A stretch of DNA of 64,000 nt from Symsagittifera roscoffensis (GCF_963678635.1 NC_087063.1:41304759-41368758); one strand, 5' to 3'. Positions 1 through 12,937 are shown, counted from the first letter of the stretch. Translations and numbers: made by a program. The notes: generated by a model not told the origin, from the letters alone.

Positions 1-1793
1 GTATTGGGAAACTGAGTAGTAAAAGTTTTACAAAATTATTTGGGTTTGAAAACTGCCAATTTGCCTATTGACATTTTTATCGCAATTATCTGATCACAAT
101 TCTCTGGTGATCACATACTCTCAACCAACAAGTGGTTCGTTCCATCAAACAATGTTTTGTAGACGCTGAAGGGTAGCCGGAAAATTCAAAACATTATCTT
201 GAAAAGAGCAGTCTTGTTAAAATTAAAAAATTTTAAAGAAAAGTGTGATCAAACAAAAAATCTAATAAATCTAATAAGTTAGTAAATCTAATAACTAATA
301 AACCTAATACTAACAAATCTAATAAATCTAATAACTAATAAAACTAATACAAAGTTAGTTTAAAAAAATCTAATTTTTTACAATAGTTCAAGTAACAACA
401 ACGCGGTTTCACAAGAAAGAAAAATCTAAAACTACTAATGAAAACTAAGAATAAGGCGCGTTCGAAAGAATTGAGACAATCTTATTGGTCTTATCAATAC
501 GTTACTAGACTCAAAGTATATCACTTAGCACTTTGAATGGCTCGTGTGGAGTAAACTGAAGAAAAAAATCATATGGAGAGGTTTTTCGAGCACTTCAAGA
601 ATTGGCGTTGTCAAACACTTTTTCACCACATACTTAAGGGCCAGTCAAAACATTGGAGTTTTTGCCCGGATCCAATCAATCTTGTCGTTCCAACTTTCGA
701 TACGAAAGTAACGGAATATTTATGCTCCGGGTGGTTTTTTTTTCTTCAGACAAAATTCGACTTTTTAACTAGCCATTGAAAATTAATGTGTACTGGAACT
801 AATGGCGCTTTCAAAGTTTTTCACTATTGTTCGGCCTAAAATGGATGCCATAAAATTTTATATCAACTTTTCGAAATTTTTTATATCATAGATGTTTACG
901 ACAGTGGGATCTTTCAAATGAATTCTCTACTTTTTTGGAATGGCGAGTATACTTTTTTCGAGCACAGTTTTTAGCTTTTTCACTAGCTGTTTTTTAAAGG
1001 ATTTTGTAATGATTTACAAGGTATTGGGAAACTGAGTAGTAAAAGTTTTACAAAATTATTTGGGTTTGAAAACTGCCAATTTGCCTATTGACATTTTTAT
1101 CGCAATTATCTGATCACAATTCTCTGGTGATCACATACTCTCAACCAACAAGTGGTTCGTTCCATCAAACAATGTTTTGTAGACGCTGAAGGGTAGCCGG
1201 AAAATTCAAAACATTATCTTGAAAAGAGCAGTCTTGTTAAAATTAAAAAATTTTAAAGAAAAGTGTGATCAAACAAAAAATCTAATAAATCTAATAAGTT
1301 AGTAAATCTAATAACTAATAAACCTAATACTAACAAATCTAATAAATCTAATAACTAATAAAACTAATACAAAGTTAGTTTAAAAAAATCTAATTTTTTA
1401 CAATAGTTCAAGTAACAACAACGCGGTTTCACAAGAAAGAAAAATCTAAAACTACTAATGAAAACTAAGAATAAGGCGCGTTCGAAAGAATTGAGACAAT
1501 CTTATTGGTCTTATCAATACGTTACTAGACTCAAAGTATATCACTTAGCACTTTGAATGGCTCGTGTGGAGTAAACTGAAGAAAAAAATCATATGGAGAG
1601 GTTTTTCGAGCACTTCAAGAATTGGCGTTGTCAAACACTTTTTCACCACATACTTAAGGGCCAGTCAAAACATTGGAGTTTTTGCCCGGATCCAATCAAT
1701 CTTGTCGTTCCAACTTTCGATACGAAAGTAACGGAATATTTATGCTCGGGGTGGTTTTTTTTTCTTCAGACAAAATTCGACTTTTTAACTAGC
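1..1793 (+). repeat. 1,020-bp tandem repeat, one full and one partial unit
   Basis: Bases 1-1020 repeat at 1021-1793 nearly perfectly; one visible change is ccggg versus cgggg near 727/1747. Each unit holds an AATCTAATA-rich simple repeat, a worn 3' end of a family A element (about 640-685) and the first ~90 bp of another. The first unit's element breaks off at 777. The second unit's copy continues into the head-to-tail array at 1707. The 68-69-residue frames at 573 and 1593 are repeat sequence with no family resemblance and are not called as genes. Confidence 0.9.
280..350 (+). repeat. AATCTAATA-type simple repeat
   Basis: A degenerate run of aatctaata/actaata words. It recurs at about 1300-1370, 11409-11490 and 12424-12510. 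The 11409 copy is one 9-bp word shorter, which fits replication slippage. Confidence 0.8.
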
Positions 1794-3627
1794 CATTTTT
1801 AAAGAACATTTTAGATATCATTGAAAAAGTATTATTGTCCTGAGCTTAAATTTGAAAAGTTATTTCACCTGTGATTATTTTTCGAAAAGTTATGAGGGTT
1901 TAAAGATGGCAATTTTGGCCAATTTGGGACAATTACCGCGCGATATTTTTCGCGCTATTAACGCGTAAGCGAGATTTAATCCGTTTTAGAACTCGTTCCA
2001 AATTGATTCAAGGAATCCTTTGCGTCATAATTGATTTGTTTATAGGAGCAAAATTTATCACTTTGTACTTAACATGGCGTGTGGGGGGATGTTTTCACAA
2101 AAAAAATCTCAATTTTTTTTAAAATATTTTATATTATTACATTTAATTTTTCACGTTCTTGCTGCTCCATAGACCTTAAAAGGCAGTCGGAACATTCAGG
2201 TCTTGGCCCTGATACGGACAGTCTTGTTGTTCTGTCTTTCGATTCGAAAGTAACTGAATATTTGTGCTCAGGATGGGTTTTTTTTCTTCAGACAAAATTC
2301 GGTCTTTTAACTAGCCATTTTTGACAGAAGTTCTTATATCATTCGAAATGTATTGTTGTCCTGAGCTCAAATTTGAAAAGATATTTCACCTGTGATCATT
2401 TTTCGTAAATTTATTGGGGTTGACAGATTGCCATATTGGCCAATTTGGGACAATTAACGCGCGATATATTTAAGCGGAGAATTAATCCGTCTTAGAAATC
2501 GTTCCAAATTGGTTGAAAGAAGCTTATTTGCCATAATTGATTTGTTACAAGGAGCGAAATCTATATTTTTGTACTTTATATGGCGTGTGGGGTGATGATT
2601 TTAGACGAAAAAAATTCATTTTGTTTTTATTACATTTAACTTTTCAATGTTATTACTGCTTCATAAACCTTAAAAGGCAGTCGGAACTTTCAGGGCTTCG
2701 CCCTGATACGAGCAACCTTGTTTTTCCGACTTTCGTAACTAAAGTAACGGAATATTTGTGCTCGGGTGTGTTTTTTTGCTTTTAACAAGCCATCTTTGAC
2801 GGAATTTTTTTTATATCAATCAAAAACTCTTGTTGTCTTGAGTTTAAATTTAAAAAAATATATTTCACCTGTGTTCATTTTATGTAAACCTATGGGGGTT
2901 TAAAGATTTTATTTTGGCCGATTTGTGACAATTAACGCGCGATTTATTTCGCGCTATTAACGCGTAAGCGAGATTTAATCCGTTTTAGAACTCGTTCCAA
3001 ATTGATTCAAAGAAACTTATTTGCCATAATTGATTTGAAAGGCTGTCGGAACATTCAGGGCTTGGTCCTGATACGGGCCGTCTTGTTGTTCTGTCTTTCG
3101 ATTTGAAAGTAACTGAATATTTCTGCTCGGTATGGGTTTTTTTTATCTTCAGACTAATTTCGATTTTTTAACTAGCCATTTTTGACAGAATTTTTTATAT
3201 AATTCGAAATGTATTGTTGTCTTGAGCTCAAATTTGAAAAAATATTTCACCTGTGATCATTTTTCGTGAAGTTATGGGGGTTTGAAGATTGCCATTTCGG
3301 CCAATTTGGGACAATTACGCGCGATATATTTTGCGCTTTTAACGCGTAAGCGGAGAGTTAATCCGTTTTAGAAATCGTTCCAAATTGGTTGAAAGAAGCT
3401 TGTTTGCCATAATTGATTTATTACAAGGAGTGAAATCTATCCTTTTGTATTTTATATAGCGTGTGGGGGGATGATTTTTATTTGAAAAAAAAACTTTCAA
3501 ATTTTAGAAGAAAAAAAATTCATTTTGTTTTTATTACATTTAACTTTTTAATGTTATTACTGCTTTATAAACTTTAAAAGGCAGTCGGAACATTCAGGGA
3601 TTCGCCCTTATACGAGTAGTCCTGTTT
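1707..3627 (+). mobile_element. Head-to-tail array of four family A elements
   Basis: Four copies lie end to end at about 1707-2226, 2227-2723, 2724-3087 (internally deleted) and 3088-3627. Each starts with a small hairpin of the form ctttcgatacgaaag, passes a T-rich stretch, conserved gatcattttt and ttggccaatttggg words and the palindromic core ttaacgcgtaagcg, and ends with the hairpin cagggcttcgccctg followed by atacgagcagtcttgtt. There is no coding capacity; frames crossing this array span element junctions. Head-to-tail copies with a hairpin close to the 3' end recall Helentron/HINE-type rolling-circle derivatives, but this class is inferred. Confidence 0.82.
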
Positions 3628-3877
3628 AGCATTTAAAAACCTTAAAACAAGTTGCCAAAACGAAAACATTGCTGATAATGTAAGTTTATTTAGACTGATT
3701 GATTATGAATTATCTTCTACATTAAATGTTATCAGCAAACAATTGCTCGTTTTAGTGTTCTGATAGTTTCCACGGACATTTTTTTCAAGTGTTTTTGGGC
3801 CCAAAAAAACATGTCTATGGGTGCAACTTCCATTTTCAAAGGTAATCTTTTCATCTTCACCTAATAACACATTGTTG

Positions 3878-4080
3878 GGATCTACTTAACAATCTCTACC
3901 CCTTTCAAGAAGGGGGAGGGGGATTGTTAAGCAGATCAAAAGGACCGATTTTTCTACCAATCAGAAAGCAGCAAAATTAGAATTCTCAATTCAAAGTGCT
4001 GGCGCTAATTTACTGCTGTACTTATAGGTGTGGAGATTCTTGAGTAGATACCATAAGGGGGTGATTGTTAAGTAGATGCC
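3878..4080. mobile_element. Small TIR element with ggatctacttaacaat ends
   Basis: The left end reads ggatctacttaacaatc. The right end, about 4063-4080, reads gattgttaagtagatgcc, which is its inverse. A second inverted copy at 3921-3937 makes a foldback with the left end over a pyrimidine/purine-rich spacer. A related element is at 26949-27458. The duplication copy is at about 15021-15223. It is probably a MITE; no transposase is present. Confidence 0.6.
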
Positions 4081-5141
4081 TTTCTTGAACATTTTTTTGA
4101 ATCATTAATAAAATCCTTAGTTTTTTAATGCTCAGTTGAAGATTCACGCCCCTTTGAGACGATGATATTCCGTTGTTTAAAAAAGACTTTGTCATCAATA
4201 AAAATTCTAATTAAAGTTATATTTAAGCACGCGGCAAAACAAAGCGATTGATATTCTTAACCTGTGGGCCCTGTGGGATTTGAATGAACGAAAATAACGA
4301 TAAACAGATAAAGAATAAACGATAGACAAAGAAATCAGAAAGAGGTCAATACTTTTTTATGACTATCAAAAGAAAGCCTAAAAATGGTTCTACTTTGATC
4401 GATCAGCTCGATTTTCATCTGATCCTGTTATTTCAGTATTTCATAGCAATCAAGGCATGAATTGAAAATTTCATCTGTAAATTTATCTTCTCGAAACTAA
4501 TTTACACACACTCGGCTTTTTCAAACAAAAGTTTTTTTGAAATATGTGATATAACTTCATTGGTAAACATCGCTCCGGCTGCAGTGAAAGAAATATTAAA
4601 ACTTACTAGCATAAGTTTGATTTGAAAATGTTCCAACTAAGTAATCTAAGGATTTAACAGTTCTGGTCTGCATGCGAAAGCAGACACGAAGAAGAACGAA
4701 GGAAGAGTAAAGTCAGATTGGCCCAATTTGGGCGTAATTCGAGCTATATTCAAAAACCTTGAGCTCTTATCCAGTGTCCACGAAAATCTGTTTTATCTCG
4801 TAAGTTTTTATCTTATAGTCTCTCAATAGTCTTTTTATCTTATAGTCTAGTATTTTATCTTAAGTCTCTCAAGCACAGAATCCTTGACACTTCCTTTAAC
4901 AATTTATGATTTTTAAAGCCAAATTGCTTAAATAATGGTCGCGAACGAAATAAGAATGCTGGCGATTGTTTGTTTTCTTCTATCCAACTTTGGCGTTTTA
5001 AATATCAAATTTTGGAGGATTAATGAATATCACGGGAGAGATCGATGATCTGCGTTCATAACTATACAATTATTTCTTCTGCAGCCATTTTTTTTTAAAT
5101 CATGAGGGTTTAAAGTTACCAGTTGATTGAAATTGGTAATA

Positions 5142-5255
5142 ACCGAGTCGAGATTTTTCTCTTATTTTGAAGCAGTATTTGAGCGGTTTGAGCGGTTTTT
5201 TAGATAAATGCGCTCAAAATCAGCAGTTTGAGGGTTTTTGAGCGGTTTATTTATA
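5142..5255 (+). mobile_element. Truncated left end of gagcggttt TIR element
   Basis: Begins ccgagtcgagatttttct and carries gagcggtttgagcggtttt, matching the left end of the larger element at 44388-45232. The right end is missing. The duplicate is at about 16285-16398. Confidence 0.55.
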
Positions 5256-6363
5256 GCAAGATTTGTCCAAAATGTATGGTTTTTTTCAAATTTTTCTTAA
5301 CCAAAAACTATTGGAAACTAGTTAAGGGGCTGTCGGGGCTATCATGGTTTACTCAGGCTTTTTTTGGCAAAAACAATTTTGGCCTAGCATATTTTTATTC
5401 AAAAGCCTATTGAAAACAAAGCGTTGGTCAAACACTACTACCAATCGCAAACAAATATATATTTTTTTTACATCCTGAGTTTTAAAAAAGTGTTTCTCCT
5501 CCAATCTTTTTGTGTTATCTTGTAGAGTTTTGAGGAATAACGAAGTTACTACTTGCAGTTTCGGAAACTACGCATTATGTAGCCCACTATAAACAGTGCT
5601 CATTTATTTCAACGGGACACAGCGATCAACATTGGAAAAATCAATCGCGTTTCTTTCAAATTGGTTATAGAGTTGTCATAAAAGTGAAGAAAATAATATT
5701 GGTTAAAATTTCACCAGAAATAAAGTTACCATTTATTTCGAAATTCTCAGCTAAAAAATTACCCCAAAATAGGGTCATTTTGGTTTTTTAATCACTACAA
5801 ATTACGCTTAAGCTAAGTTGTATTTCATTGATGGAAAAATTATATCAAAAGAAACCTTTTACACAACCAAACACAGTTCTAGAGAGAGTAAAATTTCTCA
5901 AAAACTGTATGAGAAAATTTATTTTTATTGATAGCCAAAAAAGGTCATTTTTACTAAAAATAAATAAAAAAAATATGCTTAAAAACAAAATTCGAACGTT
6001 TTATGCAAACTTTTTCCAAAACTTTGTTCGACTGTGTAAGAGGATTCTTATGGTATAACTTCTTTATCAATTAATACTGTAATTTAGGTGTAATTCTTGA
6101 TTAATAAAAAAAGCCAAAAAGACCATTTTTGGGGTAAAAATTTGCTTGATAAATAAAAAAAATTTGCCCCTAAGAATTCCTAAGCAAATTTTGTTCTTGC
6201 TTTTTTCTAATCTTACCCAATTTGAGAAAAAATGTGTTTGAAAGTTCAAAAGTTTTGTTCGTTTTGTCCGTACAATTTTAATCAGCACTGTGTCAAAGCG
6301 CGAATTATCTGATCACAGTGAGCTGATTGGTGCTCAAAAATACTCGAATTTGCTGGTGCGCAG

Positions 6364-6470
6364 TAGCAGATTTAGGGCGGTGGACCCCCGTACTTCTCAA
6401 GGATTCAATCCCCTAGCCACCCAAAAGTATTATCTAACGACATCTGCGTTTGATCGACCAACCAACATTT
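6364..6470 (+). repeat. ggcggatttaggg-type dispersed repeat
   Basis: The agatttagggcggtggaccc start and the gacatctgcgtttgatcgacc end align with copies at 27036-27160 and 32548-32690. The duplicate is at about 17507-17613. All carry a gggattcgacccc-like word in the middle. It is likely a short DNA-transposon relic. Confidence 0.5.
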
Positions 6471-7656
6471 TTTAAAAGTGCAATTTAGCGCCATGATACT
6501 ATTATAGTGTGAGGGGAGTGCGCATAGAAAAAAAACTTGATTTTTTGGTCAAGACCTGAAAAAAGGTTGTCTGTCCTAAAACATCATTTTTGGTGTTTTT
6601 TTCTCCGAAAATTTATATGCCGCAAAAAATATGTCAAATTAGAGTCATTATAGTGATTGATAGATAGCAGAGAATCCAATTTTAGATCCGCGCCAGTGAG
6701 TGCGGATAAATCAAAAAACAATTTCAGAATGTTTTCTTTTTCAATTTTTGTCAATTTTCTACAAGAAAAAATCTCGAGACCAACTTAAAGACTGTCAGAG
6801 CAGAAAACTTAGAATTTTACCCTTGTTCGAACAATGTTATTTTTGTAAGTTTTATACGTTCTATTTTCAATGAAACGGATTACGATTCGCATAATATTTT
6901 TTTTATATTTTAGTAGGCTGCTTTAAAACATTGTTACTGTTAAATTATTTTTTTTTTGCACTGTGAGCAGTTTTAAGAAGATTCGTTAAAAAACATTAGT
7001 TGGTCTGATTTTTTTGGATCGATTCAGCTTTGCCTTTTTTTTCAAGTAACTCCAATTTGACAGTCTGGCTTAACTCGAAGTATAGACTATCAAAGCTGTC
7101 CTTTAGCCCGCAATTTGACTTCGCTTATTTTGCCATGCCTGAAGCTTGATTGGCAAAATTCCTTTATTGAGGTGGTATTATCGAACCCAATATTTTCGAA
7201 GTAAAATTGATTGATGCCGTTCTAACTGTCTGTGGTTTATTCAATCCTCATCAATCTTTTCCGATCATATGGTGAAAATTCGCATTTCAACATCAAAACC
7301 CCAATCCTATCTTATCCTTTCTAATTCTCACCAAAAACAACTTATTAATTGCACCATATTAATTGCTTCTGGGAAATTTAGTGATATTTATAACGAAAAA
7401 AAAAAAACAAAAAATGAAAAAGTACTATTATAGAAGTTAATAAAACATAATTCAAAAATAAGTATTTCCTTTGGGTAATATTAAACCTCCCATCCTAATA
7501 ACTTTGCTCCTTATTCGGGCAATTATTAATCCACGGAGCTCAAAGAAATCTAGACAAACAGACTTTCACTTCTTCCTGTGACACACAGCCTATTAGTTGT
7601 TTTTTATTTCAGCTATTTCAATTTCGCTACGAAGTCACCAGCCGTATTCAGCCAAA

Positions 7657-7711
7657 ATGAACACTTCTGGCAGGAGATTGTTTTCTATGTTGGTGATCGT
7701 AGCTCTGACAG
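7657..7711 (+). CDS. Duplicate signal-peptide exon of the LDLa-like gene
   Basis: This exon is identical in coding sequence to 18800-18854: ATG, 18 codons with the hydrophobic stretch LFSMLVIVALT, then a donor read as ACAG|GTAAGA. Upstream at 7612 a pyrimidine-rich tract ends in ttttatttcag, so the 5' leader (7613-7656) looks spliced or trans-spliced. From this copy the next exon (22945) is more than 15 kb away and past the second copy of the exon. It could serve as an alternative first exon or be redundant. The frame also stays open through the donor to 7995, so an unspliced 112-residue product cannot be excluded. Confidence 0.45.
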
Positions 7712-8172
7712 GTAAGACTTCTTCTCTTATTAAGTTTCATTACAGCACACTATCAAAATTAATACATCTTGATGAGTCTGGTTTCTGCGATTCGCTGAGA
7801 GGATCTATCGAAGGCCATCCAGCCTGTTTGAGGATAGACCATTTATCGTATCTCCCAACACTCCAGAATACCTTATTTTGTCAAGAGACTCTCTTTGATT
7901 TTGAGTTGCTTGCGCCCATTTCTGGACTTACTTCCTCCCCCCTCCTGCAAATTTTTACAAGTAAATTTGTTGATCACATTGTCCGATTCTTATGAACATT
8001 GACATGCAGACTAACCATGCCATGAAAAACATAATTGGTATTCATAACCGACCTCGCAAAACCACTCGTTACACCAAAAAATTGAAGCTCGTGTGAGGTG
8101 GTGGGATTCCTAAGCTCATTTCTGTTCGGATGGTCAAAAAATGAACGGCTTTTTTGTTCTCGGGGTGGTTAT

Positions 8173-8632
8173 TGTTCCGACTTATTCATGCTCGGTGGGT
8201 TTTTTTTTGTTCAGTCAATTTTCTCTGATCGAAATAATAATTTTCGACAAAAAAATAAAACGCATTGAAGATATCGACTTCCTGAGTCCAACTGCAAAAA
8301 GATATTTTACCTCCAATCATTTTTTGTAATGTTCTGGAGGCTTGAAAAATGCTAAACTGGCTATGTTCTGTACTGATTGCGCGCTTTGAAGAATTTATAC
8401 ATATTGTTGAGAGCGTAACGCGAATTCTTTATGCATGGCGAATTATCTCGCACAACAAAATTGTTCCAAACTGAATTGAGGCTTGCTAATTGATTCGTAT
8501 TAATTTCGAACGACTCAAAATTTTACACTTTGAGTTTGTCCAAAATTTACAGGTTTTGAATATATTCGATATGAATTAAGGGACAGTCGGATCATTCAGG
8601 GCTTTGCCCTGATATACGAGCAGTCTTGTTTT
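8173..8632 (+). mobile_element. Family B element, full length
   Basis: About 460 bp. It has the same architecture as family A: gttccgact start, T-rich tract, gatcgaaat, caatcattttttgta, gcgcgctttgaagaat, ttccaaactgaattgagg, and the terminal hairpin cagggctttgccctg followed by atatacgagcagtcttgtt. The internal sequence differs enough to be a separate subfamily. It is non-coding, and the 62-residue frame here is not called. The duplicate is at 19316-19775 and a minus-strand copy is nested at 28248-28710. Confidence 0.7.
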
Positions 8633-9712
8633 CTCTTTGGCTCTTCTTCTTTTTTCCCCACATGCGTTTTTTTCTAATAAAAATTCTGTTTTATCCACAA
8701 TGTCTGATTGTTACAAAAATTGGCATGCAGACTAAGTAAGTCACCACGACAAACATACTTGTTCCTCATATTAAACCGTGTAAAACCTCTCGTTACACCA
8801 TAAAACTGATGCTTATTTGAGGTGGGGAGGCCCAATTTTCGAAGGTTCAACTAGCAATTTTTGACGGAATAATTAACAGTATTATGATTATAATTTTTCG
8901 CAAAACTCTAATCGTTTCAACTGCGTACTATTTTGATTGGTACAATTCAAACTGGGATAATGAACTCAATCCATGGCAATATAATTGGTCTATAAGTCAA
9001 GCAAAAGGCAAATTAATTCATCTATACATGTATTAAAAAAGAAATTTGTATGAAAGTCTGTGTGTTTGTCTGCGACTGAACTCCACCTAGGTTAAAAATC
9101 GCGCGACCATGAAATCTTACATGTATGAGTGCTATAGGCTGATTAATTTTTTTAAGTTTTCCCCAAGATCCTATGAAAAAAAGGCAAAGAGGGGCAGAAA
9201 AGGGACGGAGTAGTTACGTGACTGCAAGGGTTGTTTTGCAATTCGATTCCACTAGATGTTAAGAATTGATACGTGCATATTTTTGAAAGCCCCTATAACC
9301 AATTGTACTAAGAAATTTTAATATGGCCTTTTTTTCAAAATTCCACCACCTCGTCAAACTACGAAACAAATTTGTTCAATCAAAAATTGTTCACATGGTT
9401 TTTTGCATGTACGATATGTTAGAAATACTTATTCATTTGTTCACGCTGATCTGCTGCGTTGTAAGGCATCCTATAACAGGAAAAGTCCTTTAAAATTAAT
9501 CACCCATATTCAATTTCAGAAAAAATTAAGGAGGGACTGGACAAGAGCCCTTAAAACCAATAAATTGAGATAAAAAATGAACTTCAAATTATTAGCACTC
9601 TTTTTAAGCCCGCTATCATTATTGACTGTCTGTGCTCATCCTACTCCAATTTTTTTTCTTCCTACAACTCGCTCAATTTTCTTCAGTTTGGCGACTTAAC
9701 ACGTTGAAAAGA

Positions 9713-10105
9713 AAACAAGACTGCTCGCATCAGGGTGAAGCCCTGAACGTTCCGACTGCCTTTTAAGGTCTATGGAGCAGTAATAACATGAAAAATTTAA
9801 ATGTAATATAAAAATTTAAAACCGTTTGAAAAATGAGATTTTTTGTGAAAACATCATCCCACACGACGTAATAATAAGTAAAAAATGATAGATTTTGCTA
9901 GTATTAACAAATCAATAAATCAATTATGGCATATAATTTTTTTTGGCCGTGAACCAATTTGAAACGATTTCTAAGACGGATTAAATCTCGCTTACGCACG
10001 CGTTAATAGCGCATAAAATATATCGCGCGTTAACTGTCTCAAATCGGCCAAAATGACAGTCTTTAGACGCCCATATCTTTACGAAAATTGATCACAGGTG
10101 AAATA
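9713..10105 (-). mobile_element. Family A element cut by the duplication junction
   Basis: In reverse it runs from the terminal hairpin (cagggtgaagccctg) through the core to gatcacaggtgaaata, where it stops at the join between duplication units. The second copy (20856-21268) keeps about 15-20 bp more of recognisable element before diverging. Confidence 0.75.
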
Positions 10106-10151
10106 TTATGATTCGTTGTCGATAACAATCAACTGAAATGATCTGTGTTTT

Positions 10152-10628
10152 TGTTCCGACTTTCGATACGAAAATAACGGAATATTTGTGCTCGGGGTGG
10201 GTTTTTTTTTTCTTCAGACAAATTTCGACTTTTTAACTAGCCATTTTTGACGGAATTTTTTATATCATGCAAAAGGTATTGTTGTCCTGAGCTCAAGTTT
10301 GAAATTTTTTTTTACCTGGGATCATTTTTTGTAAAGTTATGGGGGTTTTAATATTGCCATTTTGGAGAGTTAATCCGTCTTAGAAATTGTTCCAAATTGG
10401 TTGAAAGAAGCTTATTTGCCATAATTGATTTGTTACAAGGAGCTAAATCTATCCTTTTGTAATTTATATGGCGTGTGGGGGAATGATTTTCATTAAAAAT
10501 TTCAGATTTTAGAAACAAAAATTTTCATTTGATTTTTTTTTACATTTAGTTTTTCAATGTTATTACTGCTCCACCTTAAAAGGCAGTCGGAACATTCAGG
10601 GCTTTGCCCTGATACGAGCAGTCTTGTT
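10152..10628 (+). mobile_element. Family A element
   Basis: Nearly full length, from gttccgactttcgatacg to cgagcagtcttgttt, with an internal deletion around 10363 that removes the gcgcgat palindromic core. It lies just right of the duplication junction, facing the truncated minus-strand copy. Confidence 0.75.
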
Positions 10629-10910
10629 TTATATAGAATCATTATAACTAATAATAGACTATATGAGAAAAAAAGTGTTTTTTTTTTAAATAGCAAAAAT
10701 ATCTTAAAGTCAGCTCAATAATTTGAAGTTTTTAAGGGTTGAAAAAGCTGCAATTTCAGTACTTTTGATTTATATGGTTAATTCAAATTAATGACTTTAC
10801 AAAGCTGTTTATAACTCGTTCCATATTGTTCAACGCGAAGATGGCCATTGTTCAAAGTTTTGTATTTTGAAAAAATTGTAGTTGCCGTTGAATATAATAA
10901 AATGAAGTTT

Positions 10911-12937
10911 GAAAATTAATGTGTACTGGAACTAATGGCGCTTTCAAAGTTTTTCACTATTGCTCGGCCTAAAATGGATGCCATAAAATTTTATATCAAT
11001 TTTTCGAAATTTTTTATATCATAGATGTTTACGACAGTGGGATCTTTCAAATGAATTCTCTACTTTTTTGGAATGGCGAGTATACTTTTTTCGAGCACAG
11101 TTTTTAGCTTTTTCACTAGCTGTTTTTTAAAGGATTTTGTAATGATTTACAAGGTATTGGGAAACTGAGTAGTAAAAGTTTTACAAAATTATTTGGGTTT
11201 GAAAACTGCCAATTTGCCTATTGACATTTTTATCGCAATTATCTGATCACAATTCTCTGGTGATCACATACTCTCAACCAACAAGTGGTTCGTTCCATCA
11301 AACAATGTTTTGTAGACGCTGAAGGGTAGCCGGAAAATTCAAAACATTATCTTGAAAAGAGCAGTCTTGTTAAAATTAAAAAATTTTAAAGAAAAGTGTG
11401 ATCAAACAAAAAATCTAATAAATCTAATAAGTTAGTAAATCTAATAACTAATAAACCTAATACTAACAAATCTAATAACTAATAAAACTAATACAAAGTT
11501 AGTTTAAAAAAATCTAATTTTTTACAATAGTTCAAGTAACAACAACGCGGTTTCACAAGAAAGAAAAATCTAAAACTACTAATGAAAACTAAGAATAAGG
11601 CGCGTTCGAAAGAATTGAGACAATCTTATTGGTCTTATCAATACGTTACTAGACTCAAAGTATATCACTTAGCACTTTGAATGGCTCGTGTGGAGTAAAC
11701 TGAAGAAAAAAATCATATGGAGAGGTTTTTCGAGCACTTCAAGAATTGGCGTTGTCAAACACTTTTTCACCACATACTTAAGGGCCAGTCAAAACATTGG
11801 AGTTTTTGCCCGGATCCAATCAATCTTGTCGTTCCAACTTTCGATACGAAAGTAACGGAATATTTATGCTCCGGGTGGTTTTTTTTTCTTCAGACAAAAT
11901 TCGACTTTTTAACTAGCCATTGAAAATTAATGTGTACTGGAACTAATGGCGCTTTCAAAGTTTTTCACTATTGTTCGGCCTAAAATGGATGCCATAAAAT
12001 TTTATATCAACTTTTCGAAATTTTTTATATCATAGATGTTTACGACAGTGGGATCTTTCAAATGAATTCTCTACTTTTTTGGAATGGCGAGTATACTTTT
12101 TTCGAGCACAGTTTTTAGCTTTTTCACTAGCTGTTTTTTAAAGGATTTTGTAATGATTTACAAGGTATTGGGAAACTGAGTAGTAAAAGTTTTACAAAAT
12201 TATTTGGGTTTGAAAACTGCCAATTTGCCTATTGACATTTTTATCGCAATTATCTGATCACAATTCTCTGGTGATCACATACTCTCAACCAACAAGTGGT
12301 TCGTTCCATCAAACAATGTTTTGTAGACGCTGAAGGGTAGCCGGAAAATTCAAAACATTATCTTGAAAAGAGCAGTCTTGTTAAAATTAAAAAATTTTAA
12401 AGAAAAGTGTGATCAAACAAAAAATCTAATAAATCTAATAAGTTAGTAAATCTAATAACTAATAAACCTAATACTAACAAATCTAATAAATCTAATAACT
12501 AATAAAACTAATACAAAGTTAGTTTAAAAAAATCTAATTTTTTACAATAGTTCAAGTAACAACAACGCGGTTTCACAAGAAAGAAAAATCTAAAACTACT
12601 AATGAAAACTAAGAATAAGGCGCGTTCGAAAGAATTGAGACAATCTTATTGGTCTTATCAATACGTTACTAGACTCAAAGTATATCACTTAGCACTTTGA
12701 ATGGCTCGTGTGGAGTAAACTGAAGAAAAAAATCATATGGAGAGGTTTTTCGAGCACTTCAAGAATTGGCGTTGTCAAACACTTTTTCACCACATACTTA
12801 AGGGCCAGTCAAAACATTGGAGTTTTTGCCCGGATCCAATCAATCTTGTCGTTCCAACTTTCGATACGAAAGTAACGGAATATTTATGCTCGGGGTGGTT
12901 TTTTTTTCTTCAGACAAAATTCGACTTTTTAACTAGC
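10911..12937 (+). repeat. 1,020-bp tandem repeat in second duplication copy: partial, full (1,011 bp), partial
   Basis: 10911-11153 matches 778-1020. 11154-12164 is a unit shortened by 9 bp, and 12165-12937 is the next partial unit. This left partial unit implies that at least one more unit precedes window position 1. Confidence 0.88.

Larger units (their letters stand above)
4081..7590. other. Intergenic or intronic AT-rich DNA, no supported gene
   Basis: I see no convincing exon in this stretch or in its duplicate (15224-18735). It contains simple repeats (ttttatcttatagtct words at 4800-4870), a truncated gagcggttt element at 5142-5255, and a ggcggatttaggg-type repeat at 6364-6470. The frames of 61-76 residues here are rich in Lys, Asn, Ile and Phe, as expected of random AT-rich DNA. 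Confidence 0.5.
1..10105. repeat. 11.14-kb tandem segmental duplication, first copy (left end outside window)
   Basis: Positions 1-10105 recur at 11154-21248 with an offset that steps from 11153 to 11143 because of a few small indels (one is a 9-bp loss in an AATCTAATA tract). I saw roughly two dozen substitutions and short indels over 10 kb. Homology stops at 10105/21248, so the junction between units lies at 10105/10106, inside a minus-strand family A element. The first unit therefore starts about 1 kb before the window. The duplication carries one signal-peptide exon and many element copies. A collapsed haplotype pair laid end to end in the assembly would look the same. Confidence 0.9.

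Noticed and set aside
573-2785. Frames of 68-82 residues repeated at 11717-13929
   Set aside because: They cross junctions of tandem non-coding elements; their conservation reflects DNA duplication, not protein selection.
1-3627. CRISPR array or satellite interpretation of the repeats
   Set aside because: Units are 0.5-1 kb, mobile-element derived and in animal-type DNA with introns; there are no short repeat-spacer units.
7597-7995. A single-exon gene of 132 residues
   Set aside because: The first part is an acceptor and untranslated leader, and the frame runs through a strong donor at 7712. The spliced reading is favoured, with the retained form kept as an alternative.
8600-8632. Hammerhead or other ribozyme at the element 3' end (ccctgatacgag)
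   Set aside because: The CTGATGA...GAAA core is not present; only a plain hairpin can be supported.
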